From: Wandonia sp964447015
Lineage (GTDB): Bacteria > Bacteroidota > Bacteroidia > Flavobacteriales_D > Crocinitomicaceae
Length of the DNA: 64,000 nt
Assembly (NCBI GenBank): GCA_964447015.1
Contig: CAYUQU010000003.1
Span: 48,922-112,921 of the forward strand
Direction of reading: 5' to 3'
In this document: positions 51,908-61,309 of the stretch, piece after piece
How the letters are laid out: each line of letters begins with the position of its first letter
How positions within the stretch are numbered: the first letter of the stretch is position 1
Translations under genes and position numbers: made by a program
The notes under the pieces: generated by a model
Database searches by the model: none
What the model was told of the DNA's origin: nothing
What the model saw: only the letters and a program-made list of their open reading frames with translations

Positions 51908-51933
51908 AAAGGAGTCCTTTTCAGAACTCCTTT
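51908..51933. terminator. Bidirectional terminator between the 66-residue gene and the T9SS gene
   Basis: AAAGGAGT / ACTCCTTT stem with a 10-nt loop, A run before and CCTATAAAA after. Its sequence belongs to the same family as the hairpins at 9559, 10581 and 13183, all next to T9SS-tail genes. Confidence 0.8.
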
Positions 51934-51951
51934 CCTATAAAATTTAAATGC

Positions 51952-53802
51952 TTATTTCTTTACAAATCTTTTCACAGAGTGATTAGTTTGACCAATCATC
52001 TCTACAATGTAAACGCCACTAGCGTATGCAGAAACATCTAAAGATGTAGTGCTGCCACCTGCTACAACACCCAGATCAATTGATTTAACAAGATTTCCAG
52101 CCATGTCGCGAACCACAATTGTGATAGGCTCATTTTTAGCAGAAACAGTAATATTCAATTCATCCGCTGTTGGGTTTGGGTAGAAAGCAAAAGCAGCAAG
52201 TTGTTGTTCTTCGATACTTACTTCATCTGCATTTACGCGAAGACGTACAATAGGTGCTTTTCTATCAAAGAAACCACGACCAGCAGAATTCACATCAATA
52301 CCTTGAATATTATTGAATTGAATATCTCCTTGCTTCATGAAATAATCTTCTGGCGAACCGATATCTCCCCAACCGTAGTGACCAATCATAAACAAATATA
52401 AGTCAGTCGAATTCACATTGTATCCATCAGCGAATGCTATAGTTTTCATTTCTCCAAGGTCATCAGCAGTTACTGAAACTTCGTTAATTCCATCATAGGC
52501 CCATTCTGTACCACCTTCTGGTATGCGACCAACGATAGTGTAAATTGTTTCACCCACAATATTTGGGTTATTCGCAATTTCTACTTCTAATGCTGAAACA
52601 ACATCATTTCCAGCAAAGTAAAATAAGTTACCAAACATTGCTTGATCTGCTGTCTCTTCAGGTACTGCCGATGGCCAGTTAGAAACTGGATCTTTTGTTC
52701 CTAATGGGTAGTCCATTGCATATGTATAAGGAGTCACCTGATAGAAATTATCTGTCATGAAATTATTAGAAGCATCATCATCCATTTCAGTTGAAACAGC
52801 TGTGATTTCAACAGTGTACGTATCAACATCAGTTGGAGTGTAGTTTGTTTCCCACAAAACAGTATCTAATTCGGTATTTGCAAAACTTAAATCTGCATTT
52901 GCTGTTCCCGATGAAACAACAGTGTTTGTACCGTCTTTAATTTCGTAAGTAAACCCTACTCCTGTTTGTTGAATATGCCCAATATTCTTAAGAATAGCGC
53001 CAATAACCATTGGTTTTGAATGATTAACTGGAACTTGTGAATACATTAAACCTTCGTCATAGTTTCTGTAAAGGTTTACGATTGTTAAATCACTTTCAAG
53101 TAATTCACTGATTTTCACGTTGTCAATTTGCCAACCATAATCCCAGTTACCAACCCAACGAAAACGAAGTTGAACTGTACTTAAATTTGCTCCAACCGCA
53201 TCGGTGATATCCCATGTCATGTGTTCTGGATTTGGACGAGCTTCACGACCCACACCGATGTTGATTTGTTGTTCTGTCCATGTTGACCCATCAGTTGATA
53301 CGCCTATCCAACATTCATCCAACTGCCATTCTGGGAAGAATTGGTCGAACTCCATTTGAATATAGTCTCCGAAAATAACACCTTGTGTAGCTAAATCAAT
53401 CACAGGTGATGTTAAAGTAGCTGCCTCATTTACACCAGACGAACCATCAGCATCTGAATCAAGTAGAACCCATTGAGTTGGTGTTGAAGTTGCCAATGCG
53501 GGAATTTGATAAGTATTTGAAGGTGAATTTTGATGTCCAGTACTTGTAAGTTTAAATTCAACATTACCTGACTGTAAAGCTGGAACCCAGCCATTAAATC
53601 CTGCATCAAAATCTTCAGTGTAGTATACAGCTAAAGCACCACCACGATTTGTGTTGTTAGTAGACGTACCATCTATCGTTGTGATAGGTGCATCTTTAAC
53701 TTTAGAATCAAAACGATAAAGTTTTGCGTGGTTTACAGACTGCCCAAAAGAAAGCCCACCGACCATTAAAGCAGCACTAAGTATTAAGTAATTGTTTTTC
53801 AT
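51952..53802 (-). CDS. MAM-like secreted protein with T9SS sorting tail
   Basis: 616 residues from the ATG at 53802 (frame open to 53814). Signal peptide MKNNYLILSAALMVGGLSF. A jelly-roll/MAM-like domain at about 55-230 (YYTEDFDAGFNGWVP, YIQMEFDQFFPEWQ, GWQIDNVKISE), then Ig-like repeats (PTDVDTYTVEITAVS), and a type A T9SS tail from about 540 (FAFYPNPTADELNIT ... RFVKK). Predicted surface-exposed; ligand unknown. Confidence 0.87.
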   Translation of the reverse strand: MKNNYLILSAALMVGGLSFGQSVNHAKLYRFDSKVKDAPITTIDGTSTNNTNRGGALAVYYTEDFDAGFNGWVPALQSGNVEFKLTSTGHQNSPSNTYQIPALATSTPTQWVLLDSDADGSSGVNEAATLTSPVIDLATQGVIFGDYIQMEFDQFFPEWQLDECWIGVSTDGSTWTEQQINIGVGREARPNPEHMTWDITDAVGANLSTVQLRFRWVGNWDYGWQIDNVKISELLESDLTIVNLYRNYDEGLMYSQVPVNHSKPMVIGAILKNIGHIQQTGVGFTYEIKDGTNTVVSSGTANADLSFANTELDTVLWETNYTPTDVDTYTVEITAVSTEMDDDASNNFMTDNFYQVTPYTYAMDYPLGTKDPVSNWPSAVPEETADQAMFGNLFYFAGNDVVSALEVEIANNPNIVGETIYTIVGRIPEGGTEWAYDGINEVSVTADDLGEMKTIAFADGYNVNSTDLYLFMIGHYGWGDIGSPEDYFMKQGDIQFNNIQGIDVNSAGRGFFDRKAPIVRLRVNADEVSIEEQQLAAFAFYPNPTADELNITVSAKNEPITIVVRDMAGNLVKSIDLGVVAGGSTTSLDVSAYASGVYIVEMIGQTNHSVKRFVKK

Positions 53803-53838
53803 ATGTTTTTGCATTTTTATGATTTCCAGCCAAATGTA

Positions 53839-53879
53839 CAGAAAAATAAAAATCCCTCCAATATAAAATTGAAGGGATT
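53839..53879 (-). terminator. Rho-independent terminator of gcvP
   Basis: Inverted repeat 53851-53862 / 53868-53879 with 11 of 12 positions paired and a 5-nt loop. On the minus strand it is followed by TTTTTATTTTTC. It lies 20 nt past the gcvP stop. Confidence 0.82.
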
Positions 53880-53898
53880 AGCTATATTTTAAACAAGT

Positions 53899-56781
53899 CT
53901 AATTCGCAGGTTCTAGGTGCGCATAACTTTCAATAGATGGACATGCACATATTAAGTTGCGATCTCCATAAGCATTGTCAACTCGTCTTACTGGAACCCA
54001 ATACTTCCATTCCATTAAATAAGGCAATGGATATGCTGCTTGTGTTGGAGTGTAAGGATACTTCCAATCTTTATTGATGATACAGTCTGCGTTGTGCGGA
54101 GCATTCTTCAATAAATTATTTTCTTTATCGTATTTACCACTTTCAATCTCTTTAATTTCTTCTCGAATTTTAATCATGGCTTCACAAAAACGATCTAACT
54201 CATCTTTGTCTTCACTTTCTGTAGGTTCTACCATTAAGGTTCCCGCAACAGGGAATGATACAGTAGGAGCATGGAAGCCAAAGTCAATAAGTCGTTTAGC
54301 GATATCAGCTACTTCTACATCAGCTGTCTTTTTAAATTCACGACAATCAAGAATCATCTCATGGGCAACGGTATTGTTTTTTCCTGCATACAACACATCG
54401 TAATGACCTTGCAAACGTGCTTTGATGTAATTGGCGTTCAATATTGCGTTTTCTGTTGATTGACGAAGCCCTTTGCTTCCCAACATTTTGATGTAGCCAT
54501 AAGAAATTAAGAGGATCAAGGCACTTCCCCAAGGAGCTGCAGAAATAGCGTTAATAGCCAATTCTCCTCCCGAGCGAACCATTACACTTCCTGGTAAAAA
54601 CGGTGCTAAATGCGCCGCTACTCCAATTGGACCCATTCCAGGGCCACCACCACCATGAGGAATGGCAAATGTTTTATGTAAATTCAAGTGACATACGTCT
54701 GCACCAATATTTCCTGGATTGGTTAAACCAACTTGCGCATTCATGTTTGCTCCATCCATGTAAACTTGACCGCCATTTTCGTGAATTAGCGATGTGATTT
54801 CGCGAATTCCTTCTTCGAAAACACCGTGTGTTGATGGATAAGTTACCATTAAAGCTCCTAGATTCTCCTTGTATTGTTCTGCTTTCGCACGTAAATCATT
54901 GATGTCTATGTTTCCATCTACATCACATGCCGTAACAACAACTTGGAAACCAGCCATAACAGCCGAAGCAGGGTTTGTACCGTGAGCTGAAGAAGGGATT
55001 AAACAAATATTTCGTCCAAAATCACCTCTTGATTCGTGATATGCTTTAATTACCATTAGTCCTGCAAACTCACCTTGTGCTCCTGAATTTGGTTGCAATG
55101 ATACAGCGTCAAATCCAGTCGCCTCACATAAATCAACTTCAAGTTGACGCAATAATTCGTGGTAACCTTCAACTTGATTCAAAGGTGCGAAAGGATGCAA
55201 ATCACTAAAAGATGGCCATGTGATAGGCATCAACTCAGATGCTGCATTTAGCTTCATTGTGCACGACCCAAGTGGAATCATACTGTGAACTAAAGAAAGA
55301 TCTTTATTTTCCAATTTTTTCAAGTAACGCATCATCTTTGATTCTGAATGATACGTGTTGAAAACAGCGTGTGTTAAAATTGCTTCGGTTCTCAAATGTG
55401 TTGAGTTCAACGAAGTCGTATAATTAAATTGAATTTCTTCATCCGATTTTTCACGTGCCAACTCTGCGAAAACATAAAGTAATTGCGCGATATTTTTGTC
55501 AGTCGTTGGTTCTCCAATACTTAACGTCAACTGCTTGTCACTTTTAAGGTAACGGAAGTTGATTTTATTTGCCTCAGCAATTCCTTGCAATTCTTCAGAT
55601 GAAAGTCCTGCTGGCAATTCAATCCAAAGCGTATCAAAAAATTGTTCTCCCAAAATGGTATATCCCATTTTTTTCAATTCTGCTGCAACAAACGACGTTT
55701 TTTGGTGAATGTCAGTTGCGATTCTTTTCAAGCCATCAGATCCATGATATACAGCGTACATTCCTGCCATTACAGCTAAAAGTGCCTGAGCAGTACAAAT
55801 ATTTGAAGTTGCTTTGTCGCGTTTGATGTGTTGCTCACGTGTTTGAAGCGCCATACGAAGCGCCACGTTCTCGTCAGCATCTTTGGAAACGCCAATAATT
55901 CTACCAGGAATGTGACGTTTGTAATCATCTCGTGTAGCAAAATATGCTGCGTGAGGGCCTCCGTAACCCATTGGTACACCAAAACGTTGGGTAGAACCTA
56001 CAACAGCATCCGCACCTAACGAACCAGGTGATTTCAATAACACAAGTGACATAATATCTGCTGCTACAGCAACTTTAACATCTGCCGCATGTGCATTTTT
56101 GATAAATTGACCGATGTCTTTTACACGACCGTATCCATCTGGATATTGAATTAAAGCACCGAAGAATGTCGAGTCGGGTATGAATGATTCAGGATCGCCA
56201 AACACTAATTCTATATCCAAACATTTTGCACGTCCGATAATTAGATCGCGAGTTTGTGGAAATGTATATTCAGAAACAAAGAAACGAACACGACCGTCCT
56301 TTACGTCATTTCTTGAACGAGCGTTAAAGAACATAATCATTGCTTCCGCAGCAGCTGTGGCCTCATCTAATAGCGAAGCATTAGCCAGCTCCATTCCTGT
56401 TAGGTCTAAAACCATTGTTTGGAAATTCAACAACGCCTCTAAACGACCTTGTGAAATTTCTGCTTGATATGGAGTGTAAGCGGTATACCATCCTGGATTC
56501 TCAAGTACATTTCGCAAAATAACCGAAGGAACAATTGTCTCGTTGTATCCCAACCCAATATAAGACTTAAATACGCGATTTTTTGAAGCCAATTCAGCCA
56601 TGTGGGCAAGATACTCCTGCTCCGACATTGCCTTGTTTATATCCAACTCACCCTTCAGTCGGATGTGCGCTGGAATTGTCTTTTCAATTAGTTCGTTGAT
56701 TGATGCTGCACCAATCGTTTGAAGCATGGCTTTTTGCTCAGCTTCATTAGACCCTACATGTCTTCTTAAAAATGTACTCAT
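53899..56781 (-). CDS. gcvP: Glycine dehydrogenase (decarboxylating), P protein
   Basis: 960 residues, the fused two-half type. PLP-binding Lys near residue 705 in LNLHKTFAIPHGGGGPG, preceded by GADVCH; TMKLNAASELMPI and PNSGAQGEFAGL mark the second half. Releases CO2 from glycine and passes the aminomethyl group to the H protein. Other gcv genes are not adjacent. Single gene with its own terminator. No glycine riboswitch was recognised upstream. Confidence 0.98.
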   Translation of the reverse strand: MSTFLRRHVGSNEAEQKAMLQTIGAASINELIEKTIPAHIRLKGELDINKAMSEQEYLAHMAELASKNRVFKSYIGLGYNETIVPSVILRNVLENPGWYTAYTPYQAEISQGRLEALLNFQTMVLDLTGMELANASLLDEATAAAEAMIMFFNARSRNDVKDGRVRFFVSEYTFPQTRDLIIGRAKCLDIELVFGDPESFIPDSTFFGALIQYPDGYGRVKDIGQFIKNAHAADVKVAVAADIMSLVLLKSPGSLGADAVVGSTQRFGVPMGYGGPHAAYFATRDDYKRHIPGRIIGVSKDADENVALRMALQTREQHIKRDKATSNICTAQALLAVMAGMYAVYHGSDGLKRIATDIHQKTSFVAAELKKMGYTILGEQFFDTLWIELPAGLSSEELQGIAEANKINFRYLKSDKQLTLSIGEPTTDKNIAQLLYVFAELAREKSDEEIQFNYTTSLNSTHLRTEAILTHAVFNTYHSESKMMRYLKKLENKDLSLVHSMIPLGSCTMKLNAASELMPITWPSFSDLHPFAPLNQVEGYHELLRQLEVDLCEATGFDAVSLQPNSGAQGEFAGLMVIKAYHESRGDFGRNICLIPSSAHGTNPASAVMAGFQVVVTACDVDGNIDINDLRAKAEQYKENLGALMVTYPSTHGVFEEGIREITSLIHENGGQVYMDGANMNAQVGLTNPGNIGADVCHLNLHKTFAIPHGGGGPGMGPIGVAAHLAPFLPGSVMVRSGGELAINAISAAPWGSALILLISYGYIKMLGSKGLRQSTENAILNANYIKARLQGHYDVLYAGKNNTVAHEMILDCREFKKTADVEVADIAKRLIDFGFHAPTVSFPVAGTLMVEPTESEDKDELDRFCEAMIKIREEIKEIESGKYDKENNLLKNAPHNADCIINKDWKYPYTPTQAAYPLPYLMEWKYWVPVRRVDNAYGDRNLICACPSIESYAHLEPAN

Positions 56782-56845
56782 CGAGTGATAGTTTTCTTTT
56801 GTTGTTAATCTTTTTGAAGGTAAAACAGCCCCCCAAAAGAATGTG

Positions 56846-56853
56846 CAAATATA
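56846..56853 (-). promoter_or_regulatory. -7 box of gcvP
   Basis: TATATTTG on the minus strand, perfect to TAnnTTTG, 64 nt before the start at 56781. Confidence 0.5.
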
Positions 56854-56967
56854 ATTAAAAAGAAAATGCTAAATGCGTCATTTTTGGAACAACTTTTTTT
56901 CTATTCAAAACAACAATTAGTTCGTTCTTATTTTCCTGAAAAATCACGACTTTAATTAGTTTTGAAT

Positions 56968-56975
56968 TATATTTG
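56968..56975 (+). promoter_or_regulatory. -7 box directly before the UbiA-like gene
   Basis: TATATTTG, perfect to TAnnTTTG, ending 6 nt before the ATG at 56982. Suggests a leaderless transcript. Confidence 0.5.
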
Positions 56976-56981
56976 AGATAC

Positions 56982-57785
56982 ATGTTTTTACAAAGCAACA
57001 TTATCATAAGTTTTTCAGCAGGCATGTTGACTTTTGGTGTAGCTTCATTTTGTCAAAATGAGCAGGCTCTGTTGCTTGGATTATTTTTGTTTTTTAGTAC
57101 GCTGTGTATCTACAACGCATTGCGAATTATTAAGTTTTTTGTGAATCCATCGTCGCCACAAGCAATTTTAAATAGCACCTTTAACAAGGTGTACTATATT
57201 TTTGGTTTGGCAGGCTTAATAGGAGTGTTGATGTGTTTATTCAAGCTAAATTTATCGAATGAAGTGTGGTTTTGGCTCGGATTGGCGGGATTGATCAGTG
57301 TGTTTTACGTCATTCCTATTTTCCCAATGAACGGAGTAAAAGTTGCGTTGCGCGACCTGCCCGGAATAAAAATCATACTCATTGCGTGCTCATGGTCTTT
57401 ACTGTGTTTTTATTTACCTGCAATGGAATCTGGGCAGAGAGGATTTTTCTTTCTTCTTGGATTCATTTACATTATATCGGTTACAATTCCTTTTGATATT
57501 CGCGATTTGCCTTTTGACAATCCTATCCAAAAAACTATTCCACAACTGTTTGGTTGGGAAATTGCACGATCTGTGTCGGTGATTTTAAACGCCTTGTTTT
57601 TTGTGCTCCTTGCAAGTGAATTTCCTGAATTTTACTTTCGATGGTATTTTTGGGGGATAGCGCTACTTCACCTATTTATCTTGTCTTTAGTGAATCCAAA
57701 ACGCTCACAAAGTTACTATGGATTTTTTGTGGATGGAGCGATAAGTCTTGTTGGGGTTTTGTTTCTTTTTGAGGCGCATCAATAA
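56982..57785 (+). CDS. UbiA-like polytopic membrane protein
   Basis: 267 residues with about eight hydrophobic helices. The second half has DIRDLPFDNPIQKTIPQLFG, like the second Asp-rich motif of UbiA prenyltransferases. The first motif, normally with several Asp, reads YNALRIIKFF without any, so catalysis in the usual way is doubtful. It could be a degenerate UbiA or a different enzyme of the same fold. The ATG at 56982 is preferred to a TTG at 56973 because the -7 box leaves no room for the latter. Converges with the Rieske gene. Confidence 0.65.
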   Translation: MFLQSNIIISFSAGMLTFGVASFCQNEQALLLGLFLFFSTLCIYNALRIIKFFVNPSSPQAILNSTFNKVYYIFGLAGLIGVLMCLFKLNLSNEVWFWLGLAGLISVFYVIPIFPMNGVKVALRDLPGIKIILIACSWSLLCFYLPAMESGQRGFFFLLGFIYIISVTIPFDIRDLPFDNPIQKTIPQLFGWEIARSVSVILNALFFVLLASEFPEFYFRWYFWGIALLHLFILSLVNPKRSQSYYGFFVDGAISLVGVLFLFEAHQ

Positions 57786-58133
57786 TCACTCACCAAACCA
57801 ACTGAAATAGGTGTAGAGCAAATAAAAGCCTTCTTTCGTTTCTTCTAATTTGTACGTTTCGAGATACAAACCATGTCCACGACCGTTTTCTAGGTTAAAT
57901 TTGTATTGATGCCAAGGGCAAATGACGTGTTCTCCACTAATTTCACATCCTTCCAAAGGTTTGCCTTGATGTGGACATTTGTTTTTAAGGGCAAAAACAG
58001 CCTCATTTTTTCGGACAAAGAGAACTTCCCCAAAAGGCAATTGCATTTTTCGTTCTTGGAGGTCATTGAATTCGACAAGGAAATCCGTTTTGGATTTTGC
58101 TAAATAATATTTCCTTGTTTTATCGGAGAACAT
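57786..58133 (-). CDS. Rieske [2Fe-2S] ferredoxin-like protein
   Basis: 115 residues. The Rieske ligands are C53-x-H55 (NKCPHQGKPLEGC) and C72-x2-H75 (ICPWHQYKFN). No signal peptide or membrane anchor, so a soluble electron carrier or a small nitrite-reductase-D-like subunit. Starts 2 nt after the SCO gene stop, probably the same operon. Confidence 0.92.
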   Translation of the reverse strand: MFSDKTRKYYLAKSKTDFLVEFNDLQERKMQLPFGEVLFVRKNEAVFALKNKCPHQGKPLEGCEISGEHVICPWHQYKFNLENGRGHGLYLETYKLEETKEGFYLLYTYFSWFGE

Positions 58134-58135
58134 GA

Positions 58136-58810
58136 TTATTCCTCCAACAAAATTTTGATGTCCTGAATTAGGTGATCCACTTCATCAGATGAGGTGCCAT
58201 CATAGTAACCTCTGATTCGACGTTTTCTATCTACAAGGACAAAGTTGTTGGTGTGAATAAAATCACTGTTTCCGTCACCGACATCTTCTGCTTCGGTAGG
58301 TTTGAGCACGAAATACGATTTGCGCGCCAACTCATAAAGATGATCTTTATCGCCGGTAAGCAAGTGCCATTTTCCTTCTCTCACGCCTTTTTCTTTGGCG
58401 TAGCTCAGTAACTGCTCTACGGTGTCTACCTCTGGCCAAACGGTATGACTTAAAATCATAACATCAGACTCATTCAAAAATGCGCCTTGCACGCGGGTCA
58501 TTTGCGCCGTCATTTTGGGGCAAATTGATCCGCAAGTAGTGAAAAAATAGTCGACTACATAAATCTTACCTTCTACATCATTTTGCGTGATCGTTTTCCC
58601 ATATTGATTAACGAACGAAAAGTCGCCAATGGTATGACCCTGACCTTTGCGTAAAAGAGTGCTGTCTACCAGTCCTGGATCGATAATGTCAATGGGGTTA
58701 TAGACTTTAAGGACATGCGCATCTTTTGCTGCTTGATCGCTGTTTATTTTGTATGCCACACCTACTGCAACAGCAAAAATAACGAGGAATATTAAGACAA
58801 CTTTTTTCAT
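58136..58810 (-). CDS. SCO1/SenC family copper chaperone or thiol-redox protein
   Basis: 224 residues from the ATG at 58810 (frame open to 58873). N-terminal membrane anchor (MKKVVLIFLVIFAVAVGVAY), thioredoxin fold with CxxxC (C93, C97) and the third Cu ligand His186 in FIHTNNF. Family members deliver copper to cytochrome oxidase CuA or reduce its thiols. Membrane-anchored, facing the periplasm. Confidence 0.93.
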   Translation of the reverse strand: MKKVVLIFLVIFAVAVGVAYKINSDQAAKDAHVLKVYNPIDIIDPGLVDSTLLRKGQGHTIGDFSFVNQYGKTITQNDVEGKIYVVDYFFTTCGSICPKMTAQMTRVQGAFLNESDVMILSHTVWPEVDTVEQLLSYAKEKGVREGKWHLLTGDKDHLYELARKSYFVLKPTEAEDVGDGNSDFIHTNNFVLVDRKRRIRGYYDGTSSDEVDHLIQDIKILLEE

Positions 58811-58825
58811 TTGTTTGAGCTTGTG

Positions 58826-58833
58826 CAAAGGTA
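58826..58833 (-). promoter_or_regulatory. -7 box of the SCO-Rieske operon
   Basis: TACCTTTG on the minus strand, perfect to TAnnTTTG, 15 nt before the start at 58810. Confidence 0.5.
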
Positions 58834-58967
58834 GTGAATTTTGAGATGTTTGTTGTGAAACATCGTTTAACAAACTTCAAGTAATATTCATGAAATACCA
58901 ATAAAAATTGGCAGTTTTCATGCTTTGAAAGAATTTTTCATGAATGAATCAAAAGCCAAAAATGCCT

Positions 58968-60803
58968 CTACCCCAAAGGAAACCGAACCTCCAACCTAAA
59001 CCCTTTTGCAGAACCAGTCTCAATTTTGAATTGACCTTGAAGGCGTTGAATGCGGGCGCTGATGCTGTTTAGGCCTACACCCATTTTAACTACTTTGTCG
59101 TCAAAGCCTGAACCATCGTCTGTATAGGTGTATTGAAGCGCGTTATCCGTTTTTTTGATTTCGATTTCGATGTTTTTGGCGTTGGCGTATTTCAAAGTGT
59201 TGTGGAGCAATTCTTGCGAGATACGGAAGAGGTTGAGTTCGAGCTGTGGGTCAAAGCGAATGTCTTCGGCTGTTACCTTGATACTAAGTTCTTCGCGTGT
59301 GTTTTGAACGTTGTTGGTGTATTCATTTAACGCTTCAAAAATTCCAAATTGCTTGAGGGTAGGAGAGAATAATTCGTGAGAAATAGCACGAGAGCGTTGA
59401 TTGGCTTGTAAAAGTAATCCATCTATTTGGGTATAGAGTTCTTCATTCTTGTCGAAAACATATTCGTGGGTTTTGGTGAAAAGCATGCGGGAAATACCCA
59501 ATAAGCCACCAAGATCGTCATGAATATCTTGCGAAATACGGATTCGTTCTTTTTCTTCAGCCTCAATAGCTGCATTAACCAACATGAATTTGTGTTTAAT
59601 CTTTTCTTGATTTCGTTTGTATCTATACCAAAAAATGATTGCGAATGTGATAAATAGAAATGCAATTGATCCTATTATGGTCAAATAGACCAAGCGCATA
59701 AATTGCGCTTCCTTTTTCTCTTGGTTAAGCCTCAGTTTAACGATTTCTTTTTCGCGTTGTGAGGCAGCGTATTTTTCTTGCGTTTCGATGACAAATTCGG
59801 CTTTTTCTTTATTGAAAATATCGTCTTTAAGTTCGGCAAATGCTTTGTAATAATGCAAACTCTCATCAAAATTGCCCAACATTTCATTTAACTCACTGAG
59901 ATTAAAAAGAATTTGTTTCTTCTCTTCCCGTGAGCCTAGCTCATCTACCATTTCCAATGCTTTCTGGTAGAAAGAAAGTGCTTTCGTATATTCTTTTTGA
60001 GATTTGTAGATAGTTGCCAAATTGTTGATGCTGATTAACTCACCAAGTTTGTCGTCAAGTTCTTGGCTGAGTTTGTAGGCCTTGTCAGTGTAAAATTGTG
60101 CTGAATCCAGTTGGTTGAGTTCTAAGTACATTACGCCGATGTTAGATAGGGCGATTTCTGTAAATAGATCATTATTTTCTTTGAGAAAAGTATATGCCTT
60201 TTTGAAGTAATCCAATGCCAGTTCTGTTTTTCCTCGCTTAGAAGAAAGCTCTCCTAAATTGGAATATGTCTGACTTAAACCAAGTGTATCTGCTAATTCT
60301 TTGAAAATGGTGACCGCTTTATTCAGGTATATTTCGGCATGGCTATAGTCATTAATCATCGAATAGGACAACCCCAATAGGGAGTGGGTTTTAGCAAGTT
60401 GTTCCCCAGCGATATTTTTACTATTCAGGTTTTTAGTTAGGTAGAAAATACTTTTTTCGTACTGACTCAGGTTGTAATGGTTTGCCGCAATCTGATAATT
60501 TAAATCAGATTGTTCATTGTGTGTGTAAGTAGAATTTAAACAACTTTGAAAGGACTGAATGGAATTTTCGTACAATCCTTTTTGCTTAAAATAGAACCCA
60601 TAAAGCTTTGAAAGGTAGTATTTGTTTTTTGTAGAATAGCTTGCAGAATCTTTGGCATGTTCATATAATTCCTTCTCTATTTTGTCTGGTTGCTCAGTTA
60701 CCAGTTCCAAGTGATCCTGAAGGGATAAAAAAATTGCATTTTCCTGTTGAGCCGTTGCCCCGTAAGAAAATGCAATTAATATGCTTGCCAAAAGCAATTT
60801 CAT
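58968..60803 (-). CDS. TPR-containing sensor histidine kinase (HisKA_3, NarX/DegS type)
   Basis: 611 residues. Signal peptide 1-18, about seven TPR units in the periplasmic part (30-340), a membrane segment at about 371-393 (LVYLTIIGSIAFLFITFAII), then HisKA_3 with phospho-His428 in SQDIHDDLGG and an ATPase domain (DDGSGFDDK, GLNSISARIQRLQG). Its likely partners are the two NarL-type response regulators at 61310-62596 on the same strand. Signal unknown. Confidence 0.92.
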   Translation of the reverse strand: MKLLLASILIAFSYGATAQQENAIFLSLQDHLELVTEQPDKIEKELYEHAKDSASYSTKNKYYLSKLYGFYFKQKGLYENSIQSFQSCLNSTYTHNEQSDLNYQIAANHYNLSQYEKSIFYLTKNLNSKNIAGEQLAKTHSLLGLSYSMINDYSHAEIYLNKAVTIFKELADTLGLSQTYSNLGELSSKRGKTELALDYFKKAYTFLKENNDLFTEIALSNIGVMYLELNQLDSAQFYTDKAYKLSQELDDKLGELISINNLATIYKSQKEYTKALSFYQKALEMVDELGSREEKKQILFNLSELNEMLGNFDESLHYYKAFAELKDDIFNKEKAEFVIETQEKYAASQREKEIVKLRLNQEKKEAQFMRLVYLTIIGSIAFLFITFAIIFWYRYKRNQEKIKHKFMLVNAAIEAEEKERIRISQDIHDDLGGLLGISRMLFTKTHEYVFDKNEELYTQIDGLLLQANQRSRAISHELFSPTLKQFGIFEALNEYTNNVQNTREELSIKVTAEDIRFDPQLELNLFRISQELLHNTLKYANAKNIEIEIKKTDNALQYTYTDDGSGFDDKVVKMGVGLNSISARIQRLQGQFKIETGSAKGFRLEVRFPLG

Positions 60804-60821
60804 TTTGGAGGGAGTAAGTGA

Positions 60822-61178
60822 CTATGCAGGGACCATTCCTCTGACAATTCCACCACCATTACCCACATATTTTCCTTGGGCGTTATCATAAACTAAATAT
60901 ACAACTTCAACAAAAGGTTTATCGGTAGTGATTACAATTGGAGAGGTGATGTTAACATTTCCTTGCAATAAATAGGGGTTAGCTGCGCCGTTGTCTTCCA
61001 GTTTAATTTCAATTCGAACACCAGGAATGGCTTGTGTATTTTTATCGTAAGTAGGTATTTGCTCAACGGTGACATTTCCTTGCGTATATTTTCTCCCTGG
61101 AGTGAAAATATAGTATTCAAGTTTGTATTCTCCATTGCCCATATCAATCAGGTCAATTAAGCTTTTGAATTTATTCAT
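60822..61178 (-). CDS. Hypothetical protein upstream of the TPR kinase
   Basis: 118 residues, no signal peptide, beta-rich (NGEYKLEYYIFTPGRKYTQG, PIVITTDKPFVEVVYLVYDN). Ends 18 nt before the kinase start and is very likely in the same transcript. I recognise no family. Confidence 0.6.
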   Translation of the reverse strand: MNKFKSLIDLIDMGNGEYKLEYYIFTPGRKYTQGNVTVEQIPTYDKNTQAIPGVRIEIKLEDNGAANPYLLQGNVNITSPIVITTDKPFVEVVYLVYDNAQGKYVGNGGGIVRGMVPA

Positions 61179-61309
61179 AGTAATTTTTTAATTGTGTGTA
61201 CTTGCAAAGTAACATAGAAAAAAAGAAAGTTCCTACTATCAAAAATGGGGGGATTTATGTTTGTTTTACACATTTTTACCTGAAAATTTGCTGCTATGCG
61301 TTAAAACTT

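Noticed and set aside
56782..56981. Glycine riboswitch upstream of gcvP
   Set aside because: No conserved glycine aptamer core was recognisable in the 200-bp AT-rich gap.
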